64,000 nucleotides of DNA, taken from Oscheius dolichura (taxonomy: Eukaryota; Nematoda; Chromadorea; Rhabditida; Rhabditidae). The translations under genes and the position numbers were made by a program. Position 1 is the first letter of the stretch. Every line of letters begins with the position of its first letter. The notes under the pieces were generated by a model. The model had not been told where the DNA came from. It saw only the letters and a program-made list of their open reading frames with translations, and did not search any database. Where the stretch lies: positions 5,580,001-5,644,000 of the forward strand of contig OW051496.1 of NCBI GenBank assembly GCA_932521035.1. Direction: 5' to 3'. Below are positions 1-11,500 of this stretch, piece after piece.

Positions 1-1
1 G

Positions 2-594
2 GACAGGGTCACCAAGAAGAGGGAAGTGGAACAACAACTGAACGAGGAGTTACGGTAAGGGATTGGAGAGAGCTGGGATGAAGAAAGGGTCTAGGGAGAG
101 GATGAACGACTTGGAACAGTGCCTTCGGGCGGAACAGACCCGCTCCGAACGGCTCAGCTCCGATCTGATTCGGTCTGCCAAGGTAAGGCGAGGAGAGTTC
201 TCTCCTAGCGTTTGACTCAGGTTCTCCGGGAACAGAACGAAGCAGCCGAGCAGAAATTCCTCTCCCTTCAGCTGGTCAACGACAAACATCTCGAACTCAT
301 CAACGACCTGTACGCCCAGCTAGAGGTATGTCAATGACATATTCCCCCAGCCCCGTTTTAGACTGCCAAAGATGCAGAGGCAGCCTATAAAGCCGCGATG
401 AAGACCCACGACTCTTCGGAAATTCCCCAGGATCCTCCTTTGATTCTCTTCGGAACAACGACGTTCGGCTTTTTTTAGTTCATAAATGTTTTTGTTGCAG
501 AAGGGAGCCGACGTCTGCGCTCTACGCTCCCAACATTCGAACTGACGAAGAGGGTATTTTCCAGTTTGAAGCAGAACCCGAGCTTGACCTCTGA
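2..594 (+). CDS. 3' end of a coiled-coil protein (partial)
   Basis: Exons read about 2-54, 91-182, 222-327, 362-462 and 501-594, joined by 36-40 nt introns. The product is rich in E, Q, K and R with heptad-like spacing (for example LSLQLVNDKHLELINDLY), so it is a coiled coil, followed by a Pro/Thr segment and an acidic tail ending EAEPELDL-stop. The donor of the last intron (GTTCGG near 463) is weak; without it the frame stops at 476-478. The start lies upstream of the window. I do not recognise the family; a vesicle-tether or motor-adaptor coiled coil is possible but unproven. Confidence 0.55.
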
Positions 595-938
595 TATCAT
601 CATTTTGTTTTGGTTGTTTCCGTCTTTAGTACCCGGTCCAGTAAAAATCCGGTAACGTTAGATAAATCTGTTATATTCTAACTGCCTTTTTCATTGTTTC
701 TGCATTACCTTTTTGGAGTGTTATTGTTGCAATGCCTCCTGCTCTAACAGGACTGAATTTCATCCAGTATATAACACAGTATCCGTGCCTCTGCAAAAAA
801 AAGCTTGGAAAAGATAACGTGCTCTAAAGTCGAAGCGCGAGTTCAAACTCTCTTTTCCCGAGGTTTCATAATTTCAATGCAACTTCAGCAGAATCAGATA
901 AAGCTGCATCACTTTTTTGTTTGATTTCAGGTATTGTT
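595..938. other. Intergenic, 5' flank of Twinkle
   Basis: AT-rich, no sustained reading frame on either strand. A TTTCAG at 925-930 lies just before the Twinkle start codon and could be an ordinary or a spliced-leader acceptor. Confidence 0.5.
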
Positions 939-3900
939 ATGCCACATACAAATAGTCTCAAGACTCAGAAATATAATCCAACAGAATGCATGCCTCACGA
1001 CTTTTTACAGGTGCAGCTCTTTTTTCGTATGCACTGTAACATATTTTCAGTTTTACCACGAAGATATCATCGCCAATTTTTGCAAACAGTACGGTATTCT
1101 TATGATGAGCCGACAACAAGCTCTGTATGTAATTTTTATGATTTTTGGTACTTTTTTTTCGGTTTTAGAGTACACCTTCCAACGAAACATGGACGCGCTC
1201 AGAAATTGTCAAAACTCTTGAAAATTACAATATTTACCATGATATAACGGTAAGTTTTTTGATCGCTATTGTTTTCGATAATTTTCAAATGCCTTCAATG
1301 TGCTTCAATACTTCAATGTGTATTTTCCAGCAATTTAGTAAATCAATACGGACTGACTGTCCAGAGTGCATCGCCGAGCTCTCAAATGTAATATCACCTA
1401 CAGATGGGAGTATGGTGTGCACTGAATGTGGACATGAATCTCATTTTAATGGTGATTATCCGGTTAGTTTTTATAGTTTGCTACATATTTTCCAATAGTA
1501 TTTTATCCATCCAGTTATAATCAGGGGGTTTCGGTAACCCAACATCTTTCAAATAGACACTGGGCACATCCTGTGTTCCACTTGCCAGCTTAGGTTCCGC
1601 ATAATTTATCGCAGTAAGCTGTGATTGCCGTCATTATAAGGCCTATTTTCCTGCTAAGCTTTTTGGTCGTAATTCACCTTCGGCATTGCCAGTTTCTGTC
1701 AAGTCGGCATTATGATATGATCTACGTCCCGTGCTCGCTCATTCCTACCATTCTTCATGGGTAAAGCCAATTCATTGAGGCGGAGTTCCCATACATTTTT
1801 GCTCCCCACATACATAGCTTCGTCTGTTCACCATTTTCTTTGTCTTATTACTACTAATTCAATTCTTGGTAGAACGTTAGCTTAGGTAAAATATGAAAAA
1901 GGATTGTTTGAAATGCTCGCTCGACCGTCAAAAAAGAAGCGACCTTTCTAATGAGCATCTCCACCTTCTCAATGGCTCACCTTCCTCTTCCGATTCGAAG
2001 GTATGGTCTTTTTCTGCATTTGGCTCGTGACTGACTTCCAACTACATGGCTATACATTTCCGCCTTTTTCGACAATTGCATATATCATACCTTGTCCTAG
2101 GCATATTTGTGTCAGCCAAGCTTCCTGTGTTGCCTGATAATTGTGCCCCAGTAGTCTACTTAGTCCCTTTCTAAGCGCTTGCTTTGTAAGGAGCTGCGTA
2201 GGTGTTTGTTCCCTTTTGGCATGCTTTCCTGACTCTAAGTCTGTTCTTGGTCAATTTTTTTGAAACCTCAAAACTAACAATAGGCCTTTTGTTGAGAGGG
2301 TAGGGGGAAGAAATTATCGAAGGAATCTGAAAATTTTCACCGATTCATCAATGGCATGTTGCTGTTGTAAACTATCAGATTCCGATTCTATGGATGGTCT
2401 TGTGGTCATTAGGGTTTTTTTTAAATAGCTACTTTTTAACTTCAGTTATTCAGAAACGCATTAGTGTCCGGAAAATTGAAACTACAACCGAAGATCAAGT
2501 GAAACGTAAAGAAGAAAAAAAGATTGAAGAGACTCTACGTCAAATGAATAGTCCTGAAGAGGTTTGTATACTTGCTTCGTAGTTAATTTTTCATATTTTA
2601 GTTTGATTCTGATCTACATGATCAGGTTAGCTACCTCAATCTTATGAAGAAGTATCATGATACTCGTGCAACAAGGAAAAATGATCGCTTGATGCGCACA
2701 CGTGACGAGTAAGTCTATTTTCTTCAATATTCTGCAAGCGCAAGGCATTCACACAAGAGTTCAAAATATTTCAACGTTATTAAAGTTGGAAATCGTGCTC
2801 ACTTTTCGGACCACTGAAAACGTTCTGATTAGCCCACTTGTGCGTTCAGGCGAGAAGCACTGAGTGACACTTATTTTGCTACTACCCCCTTTCGGAGCAC
2901 CATTAGAGATTGAAGCAATGCATCAACGCAAAATAATGGGTGACTTAATAGTGTGCCCTAGGTGGGGGGTTGTTTAGCGCAATTTGCCTCCACATTCACC
3001 GCATGAAACGCTCGACTTCCTTAAATCGTTTTCAACGCTATCGTTACGGTGCCATTCAAGCCTTTTATCTCCCTTACATTAGCATACAGATACCTTATCT
3101 AGTGAAGATGGTGATTGGATTGACCTGGACAACATTTTAATATTACCACAACCCTCTGAGGTCTGAAAAATGCTCAGCACAGTTGAATAAACGCATAGAT
3201 CCCTTTCGAATCAGATTCGGAGTTCTCTTACCGTGCAGAGGCCTTCAATACAGCTTCTGGCTATGATGATTGGAAGCATCACTTCAGGTTATAAATAGGA
3301 TGCAAAACAAGCCTGGAACTTTTGATGCACATCCCTAAAGAGGGCCAGTGGAAACCAATGTTTTGAAACGTTTTTTTATATTTCGGGGTTTTTATCCGGA
3401 AGGATACAACGGTTTTTGTTTTTGATTTTCAAATTGTCTGGAAATGTCCATACACAGTATATCCCTATTTGCAAAAATAATTCCAGTTCTGATGCCCCTT
3501 CTCCACGAATAAATGCCAGTGAAGGAATGACGACAGCTGTAGCTCCTGATCCCAACATCAGACAATTATGGAATGGAAGCGTGGATATTGGTGACCTTGA
3601 CGAATTAGAACAAAATGAAATGTTGCAATTAAAAATCGCCCTAGGTCTTGAGGTTAGAAAGCATCAAGATCTATATATATATAATAATTTTTCAGCTTGT
3701 TTCTAAAGAGACGTTAGCCAGATATAATGTGCGAGCTCATATGGATAACTACGACCAGCCAGCAATACTTCTACCTCGATATAAAGGTATTGCCGGGCGT
3801 CTTCGAGTTCCTCCCGGATTGAAAGTAATTCGGAAAGTTGGAGATAACTTGGAGAAGGAAAATTATCCTTTACCGGACGAAACATTGTACGTTTTTTCAT

Positions 3901-5599
3901 TGCATTCTAAAGTAATTTTCTAGATCTAAGCAAAAATTTTCGGGAATCTTTGGTTATCATATGATGTCAAATTCGGACAGAGCAGTAATATTAACTACTA
4001 ATGAAAGGTGAAAGGAATTAGTTGTTAAATATATATTGATAATTCTTCAGAGATGCCTTAGCTGTCTATGAAGGTACTGGTGGTGCACTTGCATTATCCC
4101 TTCCACAAGGGGAACGCTTAGACTCGGCAGTTTTTCCCTATTTAGAAGATTTTGAGCAAATCTTTCTGTGGTTTCCTAAACGTCATTTAGAATTTGCAAA
4201 GGAATGGGGTTTTGCATTGAATGGTAATCGCTGTTTTCTAGTCAAGTATGTGGACATAAGTGCAGTAAAGGTAAATTATTTAGGTGTAACGAGCGACCTA
4301 TTGAACTTGTTCGTAGCAATTGCAAAAAGGAGATCAAAGTCGCTATAAATAACAGTTCTGTTAGAATGCGTGATAAAGGATTTCGGTCGATGTCCGACGT
4401 CAGGGATAGTATAAAAAATGATATTATCTATTCAGACACGCTAAAGAAAGGATTTGCTGAGGTACGTCCGCATCTTTTTTATAATTTGTCTTTTAAGTGG
4501 CGACGGTATTCTGCTCTTAATAAGTATTTGAACGGACTTCGACCTGGTGAAATTACGGTAATAACTGGAACAACCGGTATTGGAAAAACAACATTTCTCT
4601 GCGAATACTCGCTGGATCTCTTCACGCAAGGTGTCAGAACTCTTTTTTGTAGTTTTGAGATGCCAGAAGAGCGGATTTTGAAGTGGATGCTTATTCAATA
4701 TGCTGGGTAAGCCATTTTTTCCTGTGATCTATGCGTATTCAGTCCCTCCCACCTGCGTAGCTTGGCGCGTACGCTCAGCTATAGGAACGGTGCAAAGTGA
4801 GAGTGACTGTAGTGTTGTGCGCATGATTGAAGCATGGAATCATAATGCCTTTTCACAACATGCCGTATTTAGAAAGCCATTGTATCGTGTGGAATATACT
4901 GATGAAATTGAATCGTGGCTGGACAAATTCGAGAATGTAAAAGGGCCGTTGACTATGATGCAAACTAGTGAATTTACAGGAAAATCTATCTCTGAAATAG
5001 CAAAGGTAGTTAAACATTCACCTTCAGAGAACTTTGATAGGCTATTGAACGTCACGTGGAAATTAATGGATGTCAGCATGTAGTTATCGATAATCTTCAG
5101 TTTCTGGTAAATCAAACTACACTAAATGATGATTCGTCTAGCGGAATAGACCGTTTCCATCATCAAGTTTGTAATTTTCGTTTTAGTTTAATGTTTAGAT
5201 ATAGGACCGATTTCTTGGTTTCATGCGCCATATGGCAACACGTCTCCAGATTCATATTACGATCGTTGTTCATCCAAAAAAATCTAGCGTTAGTTCATAG
5301 AAATTGTTCTATTTAAAAATCAATAGCCTGACGAAGATTTGACCATAGCTCATCTTTCGGGAACTTCGCGAGTAACTCAGGAAGCTGACAATGTACTTGC
5401 TATTCAACAAAAGAGGAATGAAAGAGATCCTGGGAAAACTAGGAAATATCTCTACGTAAGAATTACCAGTAGCTAAACATGGTCTTTTTAGATACTTAAA
5501 ACACGATACGGAAGCCGTAAGGTTGAGTCGGACACTTTGGAGCTTGTTTTCAATAAGAGCAGCTACAGCTATCAGCTGCTGGATCATTCACGGACATAA
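939..5599 (+). CDS. twnk: Mitochondrial replicative DNA helicase Twinkle
   Basis: Hexameric helicase that unwinds mitochondrial DNA at the replication fork, related to T7 gp4. I read about 16 exons totalling near 675 codons (the human protein is 684): 939-1010, 1051-1128, 1169-1249, 1331-1451, 3215 or 3254 to 3287, 3487-3652, 3696-3886, 3924-4007, 4051-4245, 4284-4461, 4498-4706, 4873-5005, 5041-5166, 5205-5288, 5327-5455 and 5492-5599. Visible in order: an N-terminal CPEC-x16-CTEC zinc-type domain, a primase-like region (KETLARYNVR; NERDALAVYEGTGG), the linker, Walker A TGTTGIGKTTF, Walker B HVVIDNLQFL, ITIVVHPKK, and TQEADNVLAIQ. The primase-like region keeps the toprim glutamate (NERDAL) but lacks its acidic DxD pair. 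Other introns are short; the intron 1452-3214 is about 1.8 kb and holds a candidate second gene. The first exon may be preceded by a leader exon. Confidence 0.93.
1893..2712 (+). CDS. Candidate small membrane/coiled-coil protein nested in a Twinkle intron
   Basis: Three exons, 1893-2000, 2379-2561 and 2602-2712, splice in one frame to about 133 codons. Start MKKDCLKCSL; the second exon opens with a hydrophobic helix (WMVLWSLGFFLNSYFL), followed by a charged helical stretch (TEDQVKRKEEKKIEETLRQM) and a basic tail ending RTRDE-stop. The stop TAA at 2710-2712 overlaps a perfect donor GAGTAAGT, so the gene may continue; a further open segment around 3090-3172 (SSEDGDWIDLDNILILPQ) could be its last exon. 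Same strand as the host gene. No family recognised; a single-pass membrane protein is the inference. Confidence 0.4.
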
Positions 5600-5943
5600 A
5601 TTCTTAATATTTCCATTTTGCTTACGCTGCTTTTGTAGATTACACTATTTTTTCTATAGAGATCTCCCTTTTACCACTTCCATTACGTCTTTCCATGCAA
5701 TTGTGGAAAAATAAATATTCAAATAAATTTCTTGTATAGATGTCTTTGTTTTAGAATTCAACTAATATTTTTGCTATGATTTCGTTATAATTGACTTCTT
5801 TGATGATTCGGTGGAATCAGACTCGATCGGTCGAGTTGATTGTGATCTTGTCGCGATAATTCGAATTTTGTCATTTTTCTGTGCGCCCATATATTATGTT
5901 CTGAAAACGATATATTTTGTTTTAGAGTCAGTTTTCATTTTAT
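5600..5943. other. Intergenic between Twinkle and PPIL3
   Basis: About 340 bp, AT-rich. No convincing coding frame; presumably Twinkle 3' UTR and PPIL3 promoter or trans-splice region. Confidence 0.5.
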
Positions 5944-6624
5944 ATGTCAGTAACTCTTCATACAACAGCTGGAGATTTAAAACTAGAACTCTACTGTCAA
6001 GAGTGTCCAAAAACCTGCGAAGTAGGTTGCTTTGAATTTGTTGGCTTACAGACTTTTTTTTAGAACTTTTTGGCTCTTTGCGCGAGTGATTACTATAAAG
6101 ACAACGTTTTTCACCGGAATATCAAGGACTTTATGGTCCAAACTGGTGATCCAACAGGAACAGGCAAGGGAGGAAACAGTATTTGGGGCGTACCATTTGC
6201 TGACGAACTAAATCCCGATCTAAAAGTTAGTTATTTTACTTCTGTAATTATAAATAAATTATAACCATAGATGCAGTGTATTTTAATAATAATAATGTTC
6301 AGCACGACGCAAGAGGCGTCATTTCTATGGCCAATAACGGCCCAAATACAAATAAGTCGCAGTTTTTCATCACTTACGACAAGCAACCTTCTCTTGACCT
6401 CAAGTATACTGTTTTTGGACGGTATACATTTGTGGTTCATCAAACCTTTTGTGTTTTAGAGTTATTGATGGCTTCGACTCTTTGGAAGAGTTGGAAACCA
6501 TCAAAGTGGATGCTAAATACCGTCCTGTTGTCGAGCAAAGGTAATACGTGTTCTATACCACAATTTTAATAAAACTTTAAGAATCAAAAGTATCACTATC
6601 CATGCCAATCCCTTGGCTGCTTAG
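5944..6624 (+). CDS. ppil3: Peptidyl-prolyl cis-trans isomerase, PPIL3 type
   Basis: Cyclophilin of the spliceosome-associated PPIL3 subfamily. Exons begin at 5944 ([20 protein letters not shown]) and are joined by short introns. Diagnostic stretches: [60 protein letters not shown] and the C-terminal [14 protein letters not shown], which parallels the human HANPFAQ end. Active-site Arg (FHR), the [12 protein letters not shown] strand and QFFIT are all present, so it should be active. The last 23 nt overlap the start of the downstream MALSU1 frame. Confidence 0.94.
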
Positions 6625-7315
6625 AAGCCATCGTTTTTCTTCATCTTTGTCATCCTCCCAAAATTCATCTGTTTCCGAAAAAATTAAAACAATGCAAAAA
6701 TATTTTGAACAATATGCTGAAGAATATATTGAAGAAACAGAAACTGTCACGCCGCCTATTGTTGAAAAAAATAATCAACAACAAGCCTTTAGGTAATGTT
6801 TCTTATAACAATATACACTACTTTTTGCAGCCTGGAAACGATAGATGATATTGTTTCTTTACTTAATGCCCAGCGAGCCAAAGACATTGTTGTATTATCT
6901 AATCTTTCGTCTCATATATCATCATTGGTGGGTAGTACTATCTCAATGAGTTATCTTCTTATGTTTAGGTGATATGCTCTCCATTTAATAGTCGTCATGG
7001 TTCCGCAATAGCGGAGACATTGCGACGTGCAACAAAAGAGAATAATTATCAGGTTTGTATGATAACCAGTTTTACTCTTACTGAACAATATAGGTGACCT
7101 CTAGAATTGCTCTACAAAGGAACTCTGGCTGGTTTATTGTTAATATTGGTTCTATACAGGTTTGTTCCTTTCCTTCTAGTAGTTGCTAAGAAATATTTTA
7201 GGTTAATGTGATGAGCGAAGAGGTTCGCAATCGTTATGATCTAGAGGGTCTATGGGGTGCAGGAGTTGAAGAGCCTGAACCGGAGTTTCCTCTTATCCCC
7301 CCATCTCGCTCATAA
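6602..7315 (+). CDS. malsu1: Mitochondrial ribosome silencing factor, MALSU1/RsfS (Iojap) family
   Basis: Binds the mitochondrial large ribosomal subunit during assembly and blocks premature joining. Exons 6602-6792, 6831-6927, 6969-7052, 7094-7159 and 7202-7315. Core: TIDDIVSLLNAQRAKDIVVL, SPFNSRHGSAIAETL, SGWFIVNIGSIQVNVM and RYDLEGLWG, which follow the RsfS fold order. The N-terminus [19 protein letters not shown] is rich in Arg, Ser and hydrophobics and lacks acids, a good mitochondrial presequence. That start lies inside the last exon of PPIL3, in another frame; the next in-frame ATG (MQKYFEQ) would remove the presequence. An AATAAA lies at 7351-7356. Confidence 0.88.
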
Positions 7316-7564
7316 GCCATCGCACCACTTTGCTATATTGTTATTTCGTAAATAAATGTCCAGCAGCGCCACTTCATTGTCATTAGTCCAGTCTTTTTGA
7401 TTCTGATTGCCCAGCAGCGGAAGCCGGGCAATGTCATCGGCAACCGGAAACGGCGGAAACGGACACTCTTCGGCCACTGAGATGTTTGCTTTGTATTACC
7501 CTCATTATCCACCTCCTGATTTTTGCGTTGTGCCATTCACGTAGCTCCGCTCGTTCTCCTTCAT
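7310..7564 (-). CDS. Small unrecognised protein, convergent with MALSU1
   Basis: Two exons (7513-7564 and 7310-7476) around a 36-nt GT-AG intron give 72 codons: MKENERSYVNGTTQKSG, a Pro-rich piece CPFPPFPVADDIARLPLL, and NEVALLDIYLRNNNIAKWC near the end. The ATG is the first in frame after an upstream stop. Its last codons overlap the last 6 nt of MALSU1, and the MALSU1 AATAAA sits inside its second exon. No signal peptide or membrane helix. No family recognised. Confidence 0.5.
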
Positions 7565-7909
7565 CTTCTTCAAACAACGTAGTAACCATCGCCGTCGCTT
7601 GTTGTCAGACCAGCAACCACAAATATTTGAACAGGTAATCACACATTATGGACTCCTCTCAATAGGCAGTTTCGAGCTGCTATAATCCGAGACCCGCAAT
7701 ATGCATATTAGTTGGTGGCCGAATTAATATGGGCTTCATAGTAAGCACCTGCTTTGCCAACCGTTGCTATGCCGTCTCGATTGTTCGAGTCTCTGGGTAT
7801 TTCTTCGGCCTCTCGAGACGTGCTTGCCACTCTTCCGGACTACCGGAGTAAAGTTTCCTGCCCCGCGGCGACGAAAACGCACAAAGAAACCAGTCCAGCG
7901 AAGCTGCAA

Positions 7910-8197
7910 TCAAAATATAATTGATACGAAGAACACGCGGCGTCTTTGGGACAGTCTATTGCGGCTAAGCGTTCTCCTCCCATTTATTTCTTCATATCCC
8001 GGCCGAAATAGTATCCTCTCGGCCTCTTGCCCATGAAATGTGTCTCTTTGTCTCTCCGGAATGTTTTGGCTCATATCCGAAAAAAAGCCACCGGACTGGT
8101 CGGATATATCAAGTTGCAAGAGCTGCCAATTGGCCATAAGGACCAGCGCAAACAGCTGGGCTGACCTCCTTGGCGCTTCCTTTTCCGCTCCCAGCAT
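7910..8197 (-). CDS. Possible secreted basic protein
   Basis: A 95-codon open frame with a signal-like segment (SAQLFALVLMANWQLLQL) followed by a segment with multibasic sites (INGRRTLS, LSQRRR). It may splice after 7953 through a 35-nt intron into further very basic sequence down to about 7770. The signal peptide is the main support; the 3' structure is unclear. Confidence 0.27.
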   Translation of the reverse strand: MLGAEKEAPRRSAQLFALVLMANWQLLQLDISDQSGGFFSDMSQNIPERQRDTFHGQEAERILFRPGYEEINGRRTLSRNRLSQRRRVFFVSIIF

Positions 8198-8591
8198 TCC
8201 TTTCCTTTCTCCGTAGACGGCGTCATAACAGCTGCCACGGGTGATGGACAGCCCAGTGGTCAGCGTGTCTTTTCCCGTTCCCCAGGTGCTTCCTTCTCTC
8301 CGATTTTCTCAGACTTTCCCATCCCAATTAGACCGATCACTACAAATCAATGACTTTATATTCTCCCCGGACTAATTGGCGCCGTTTTACCCCGGCGGCC
8401 ATTAAGTCGTCTTCCCGCCCGTTGTCTTCCATTCAAATCACTTCGGCAGTATTCAATCAACACGCGAACAACAGAGGCAATCTGATCAAACAATCCCCCT
8501 CCCCTGGATATCCCGTTGTCTCTTTTTCTCTCCTTCCTGACCCCCTTTGTCCCATTTCCGCCTTTGTCTCTCCCCTCCCTAAATTTTAAAA
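8198..8591. other. Intergenic, no gene seen
   Basis: Pyrimidine-rich on the plus strand with a short minus-strand frame that has no recognisable features. Probably the promoter of the exchange factor gene. Confidence 0.4.
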
Positions 8592-11500
8592 ATGATAAGG
8601 TCAAACAATAAATCCAGTCGTTGCGACACCGCAGAAGATTACGACGAGCAAGGCCACGCGCAAGCTGCTGGTTCCCACCTGGCCGGCTTAATTAGGCACT
8701 CTCTAGTCTCTCCTCTTCTGGTCTTACAAAGGAAGCCTTTCAGGGAGGAGGCAGTTATGGACCTCGACGAGGACGGAGTCTCCAAGGTAACTTCTTTCCT
8801 CTTCTCTCACTTTCCGGTGAAATGAACACCGGCTGTTTTTTGTGTGTTCAATGTCCTTGGCTGAGCTAATGATGAGATCCAGTAGTTTGGGCGGCACTCG
8901 TGAGTTCGAGTGTCTCAGCCGGCGGCGATTATTCCACTTCTCACACTTCCCTTCTAAGCCACCGTTTATTGTTTACCGGCTGGAATGCGAGTCGTCGACG
9001 GTATCTCATCCGCGTGTTTGCCAGATCAATTCCGACATGCCAGCCGATTCTTATTAGTCGCTCTCTCTCTGTCTAATCACACTCTTAGACGTGCTGGCTC
9101 CGCGGCTACGATCCCGTCACCGTGGCGGCTAGTCTCCAGCTCCGTCTCCCGTTCAACATGATCCAGTCCACGTCCTCTTCCTCCTCTACCGTAAGTCTTC
9201 CCCTTCTCTGTCTTATCCCCCCAAAATGAGAGAGACACTTCCGTCTACAAGGTGTGAAACGGGGTTTGAGACTCGAGAGCCCTCAGACCGAGTGTCTCCA
9301 TTCTTTCATTCCATGCAACGAGAACTGTCCACTATACGACGCCGGCTGTTCCGGCTTCTTTCTCCTCTTATTTCAACCAACTTTTTTTCGTGTGCCGCCA
9401 CCGGCGAGCTGTCAAAAACTTCTCGTCCTTCCGGTGACAAACCCCCAATTATCCGCCTGTCCCCCGTTGCTCATCCTTCCTCCCGAGTTTGTTGTCCCCC
9501 GAAGTCGACCCAGTCAGAGAGTAATAAGCAGCCATCGAGTGCCTCGTTCCAGTCTGCCCCGATCCTCCTCCACCGTCGCCTGTCTCTCCTGGAGGCGCTC
9601 AACAACTCCATCCAAGACGAGGACTGTAGCCCGTTTGAGTCGTCCAGCAAAGCTTCGGTGGGTTTGTTTTGTAGCTCAGTAACACTTCTCACGGGGTGCG
9701 GCTCACTCTGCCCCCGAATTGTTCCTACGGGCTGGCTCGTACTTGTTTGCACCTACAATTAGTATGGCTGCTCCATTCATGCTCTCCCCTACGAGGAATT
9801 GATTAAGTCGAGCTTTGTGTCCGGCTCGCCCTCTCGTCCTTTGCTTACTTAACTCGTCGCTTATCTAACCGCTTGCAGATGGCCTCCTGCTCGATGGACT
9901 CCATGGCCGAGAGGATCTACTCCGTCAAGCAGATCCTCCAACGGGTGGGTTCTCCCAGTCTCCCTCTAATCCGATTCCCATAGCCCGCTGGCTTCTGTGC
10001 CTTTGAATCCCCTCTGATCTGGACCAGATCCGTCTATTTTTAACTCGCAGTAGACTGGAGATTATCGAGAGACACCCATCCTCCCCTTGTTATCTTCGCC
10101 TTGTGTGTTGCACAGTAGCCTTAGTAGTTCTTGAGTAGTGTCGTATGTATTTGGATAGGGGAGAAAGTTCAAAGGGAGTTATGATCAGCTGAGATAGTGT
10201 CAAACATCGGGCCCGTTGTATTTGTCCTGTTTCCTCGGGTACCTGGAGGTGTCGCGAGTGTGTCTTTCTAGTTATTTGTCCACCACCAGCAGCCCCCTCA
10301 AACAGCCTCAGGGGTTCAGCGGAACCGTCGCCGGCCGGGTCATCCCCCGGGTGGTCCTGCTCCATCCGCAGGGGCGGGTACTCCTCGCGAGATCGCCATA
10401 AACACTCGTCATTCGAATGCCGTCTTACCGTATTGTCAAAGCCCAGTCCTCCTCATCCGCCTGTGTCATTTCCATCCGTCTCCCGAGGGTAAGGCCCCCC
10501 GTTTATCATCGTGTGCCTGTTGTGTCCGCCTGATTAGCATACAGTCGTCCTAACATAATCCTCGTCGGCCGGCCTCCAAAAAGGCGTCGCTTCCGATTGT
10601 TCTTTTCTCTCGTCGGCCGGTTGACTTAATCGCTGCGGGGCATAAACAGGTCACTCCGCGAGCAGCAGGAGATGACCCTCGTCATTCCCATCAGACATTC
10701 TGTAAGTGGCCCCCCTGGTCTTTATTAGGTTCATCTCCTCCCGAGACCTGTAATCCCCCCGAAAACAGGTGGTCATTAACACATAAACTGACCATCTCCC
10801 ACCTTTTTCACTCGTCTAATTGCCCAGTTCCCGTATGAGTCAAAAAACTGGGAAGGGGAAGGTCAACGTTGGGATTGTTTGGACGGGAAGGGGTAGATGC
10901 AAATCGGGCCATCATAATCAGCTGGTTTCAGAACAATGACCTCCTGACGGACAGAGGCCGGATGTCGATGAGAGTGCCTCGGATCTACGTCAGGAACAGT
11001 CGTGAGGAGCAGACACAGGTTGTGTTTGTGTCGGCTCCTTTCAATGGTTTTTAGGAAGTTCCTTGCCTGGTCCGGTCCCGGACAACTAAACGCTCCAAAA
11101 GCCAGCCAAATCATAGCAATTCCTCCCAAGATTCAGACTACGAATATGGTTAGCTCCCTTCCTTTCAATTGCCTATAAATGCCTCAGATTCCGCGGCGCC
11201 TTCCCACGTCTCCCGGGTGGAATGCGAGGAGTCGCCTGTCTGGCCCCGTGGCTGTCGCTGCTCCATGCAGAGTACATCCAGCAGTCTGGGCAGTCGTAGC
11301 ACGGCGTCGAGTAACGACAGCGGGGTGAGTATTCTTTCTTCCGTTTAGGAACGCGGCGAGAGAGCGGCGAGACACAGACGTGTACCCGCAAATATTTGTC
11401 GATTCCCTGTTGGACGGAATAACTTGGCCACAAAAAGAAGACCCGCAACAAATGAACACGGGCGGATCAGCTCGGAACAAGACCTTTGTGGACACGACTT

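Noticed and set aside
4441-5115. Minus-strand frames opposite Twinkle
   Set aside because: Shadows of strongly conserved helicase exons; no independent support.
8350-8604. Overlapping frames on both strands of about 80 codons
   Set aside because: No signal peptide, domain or splice context; probable promoter DNA of the exchange factor gene.
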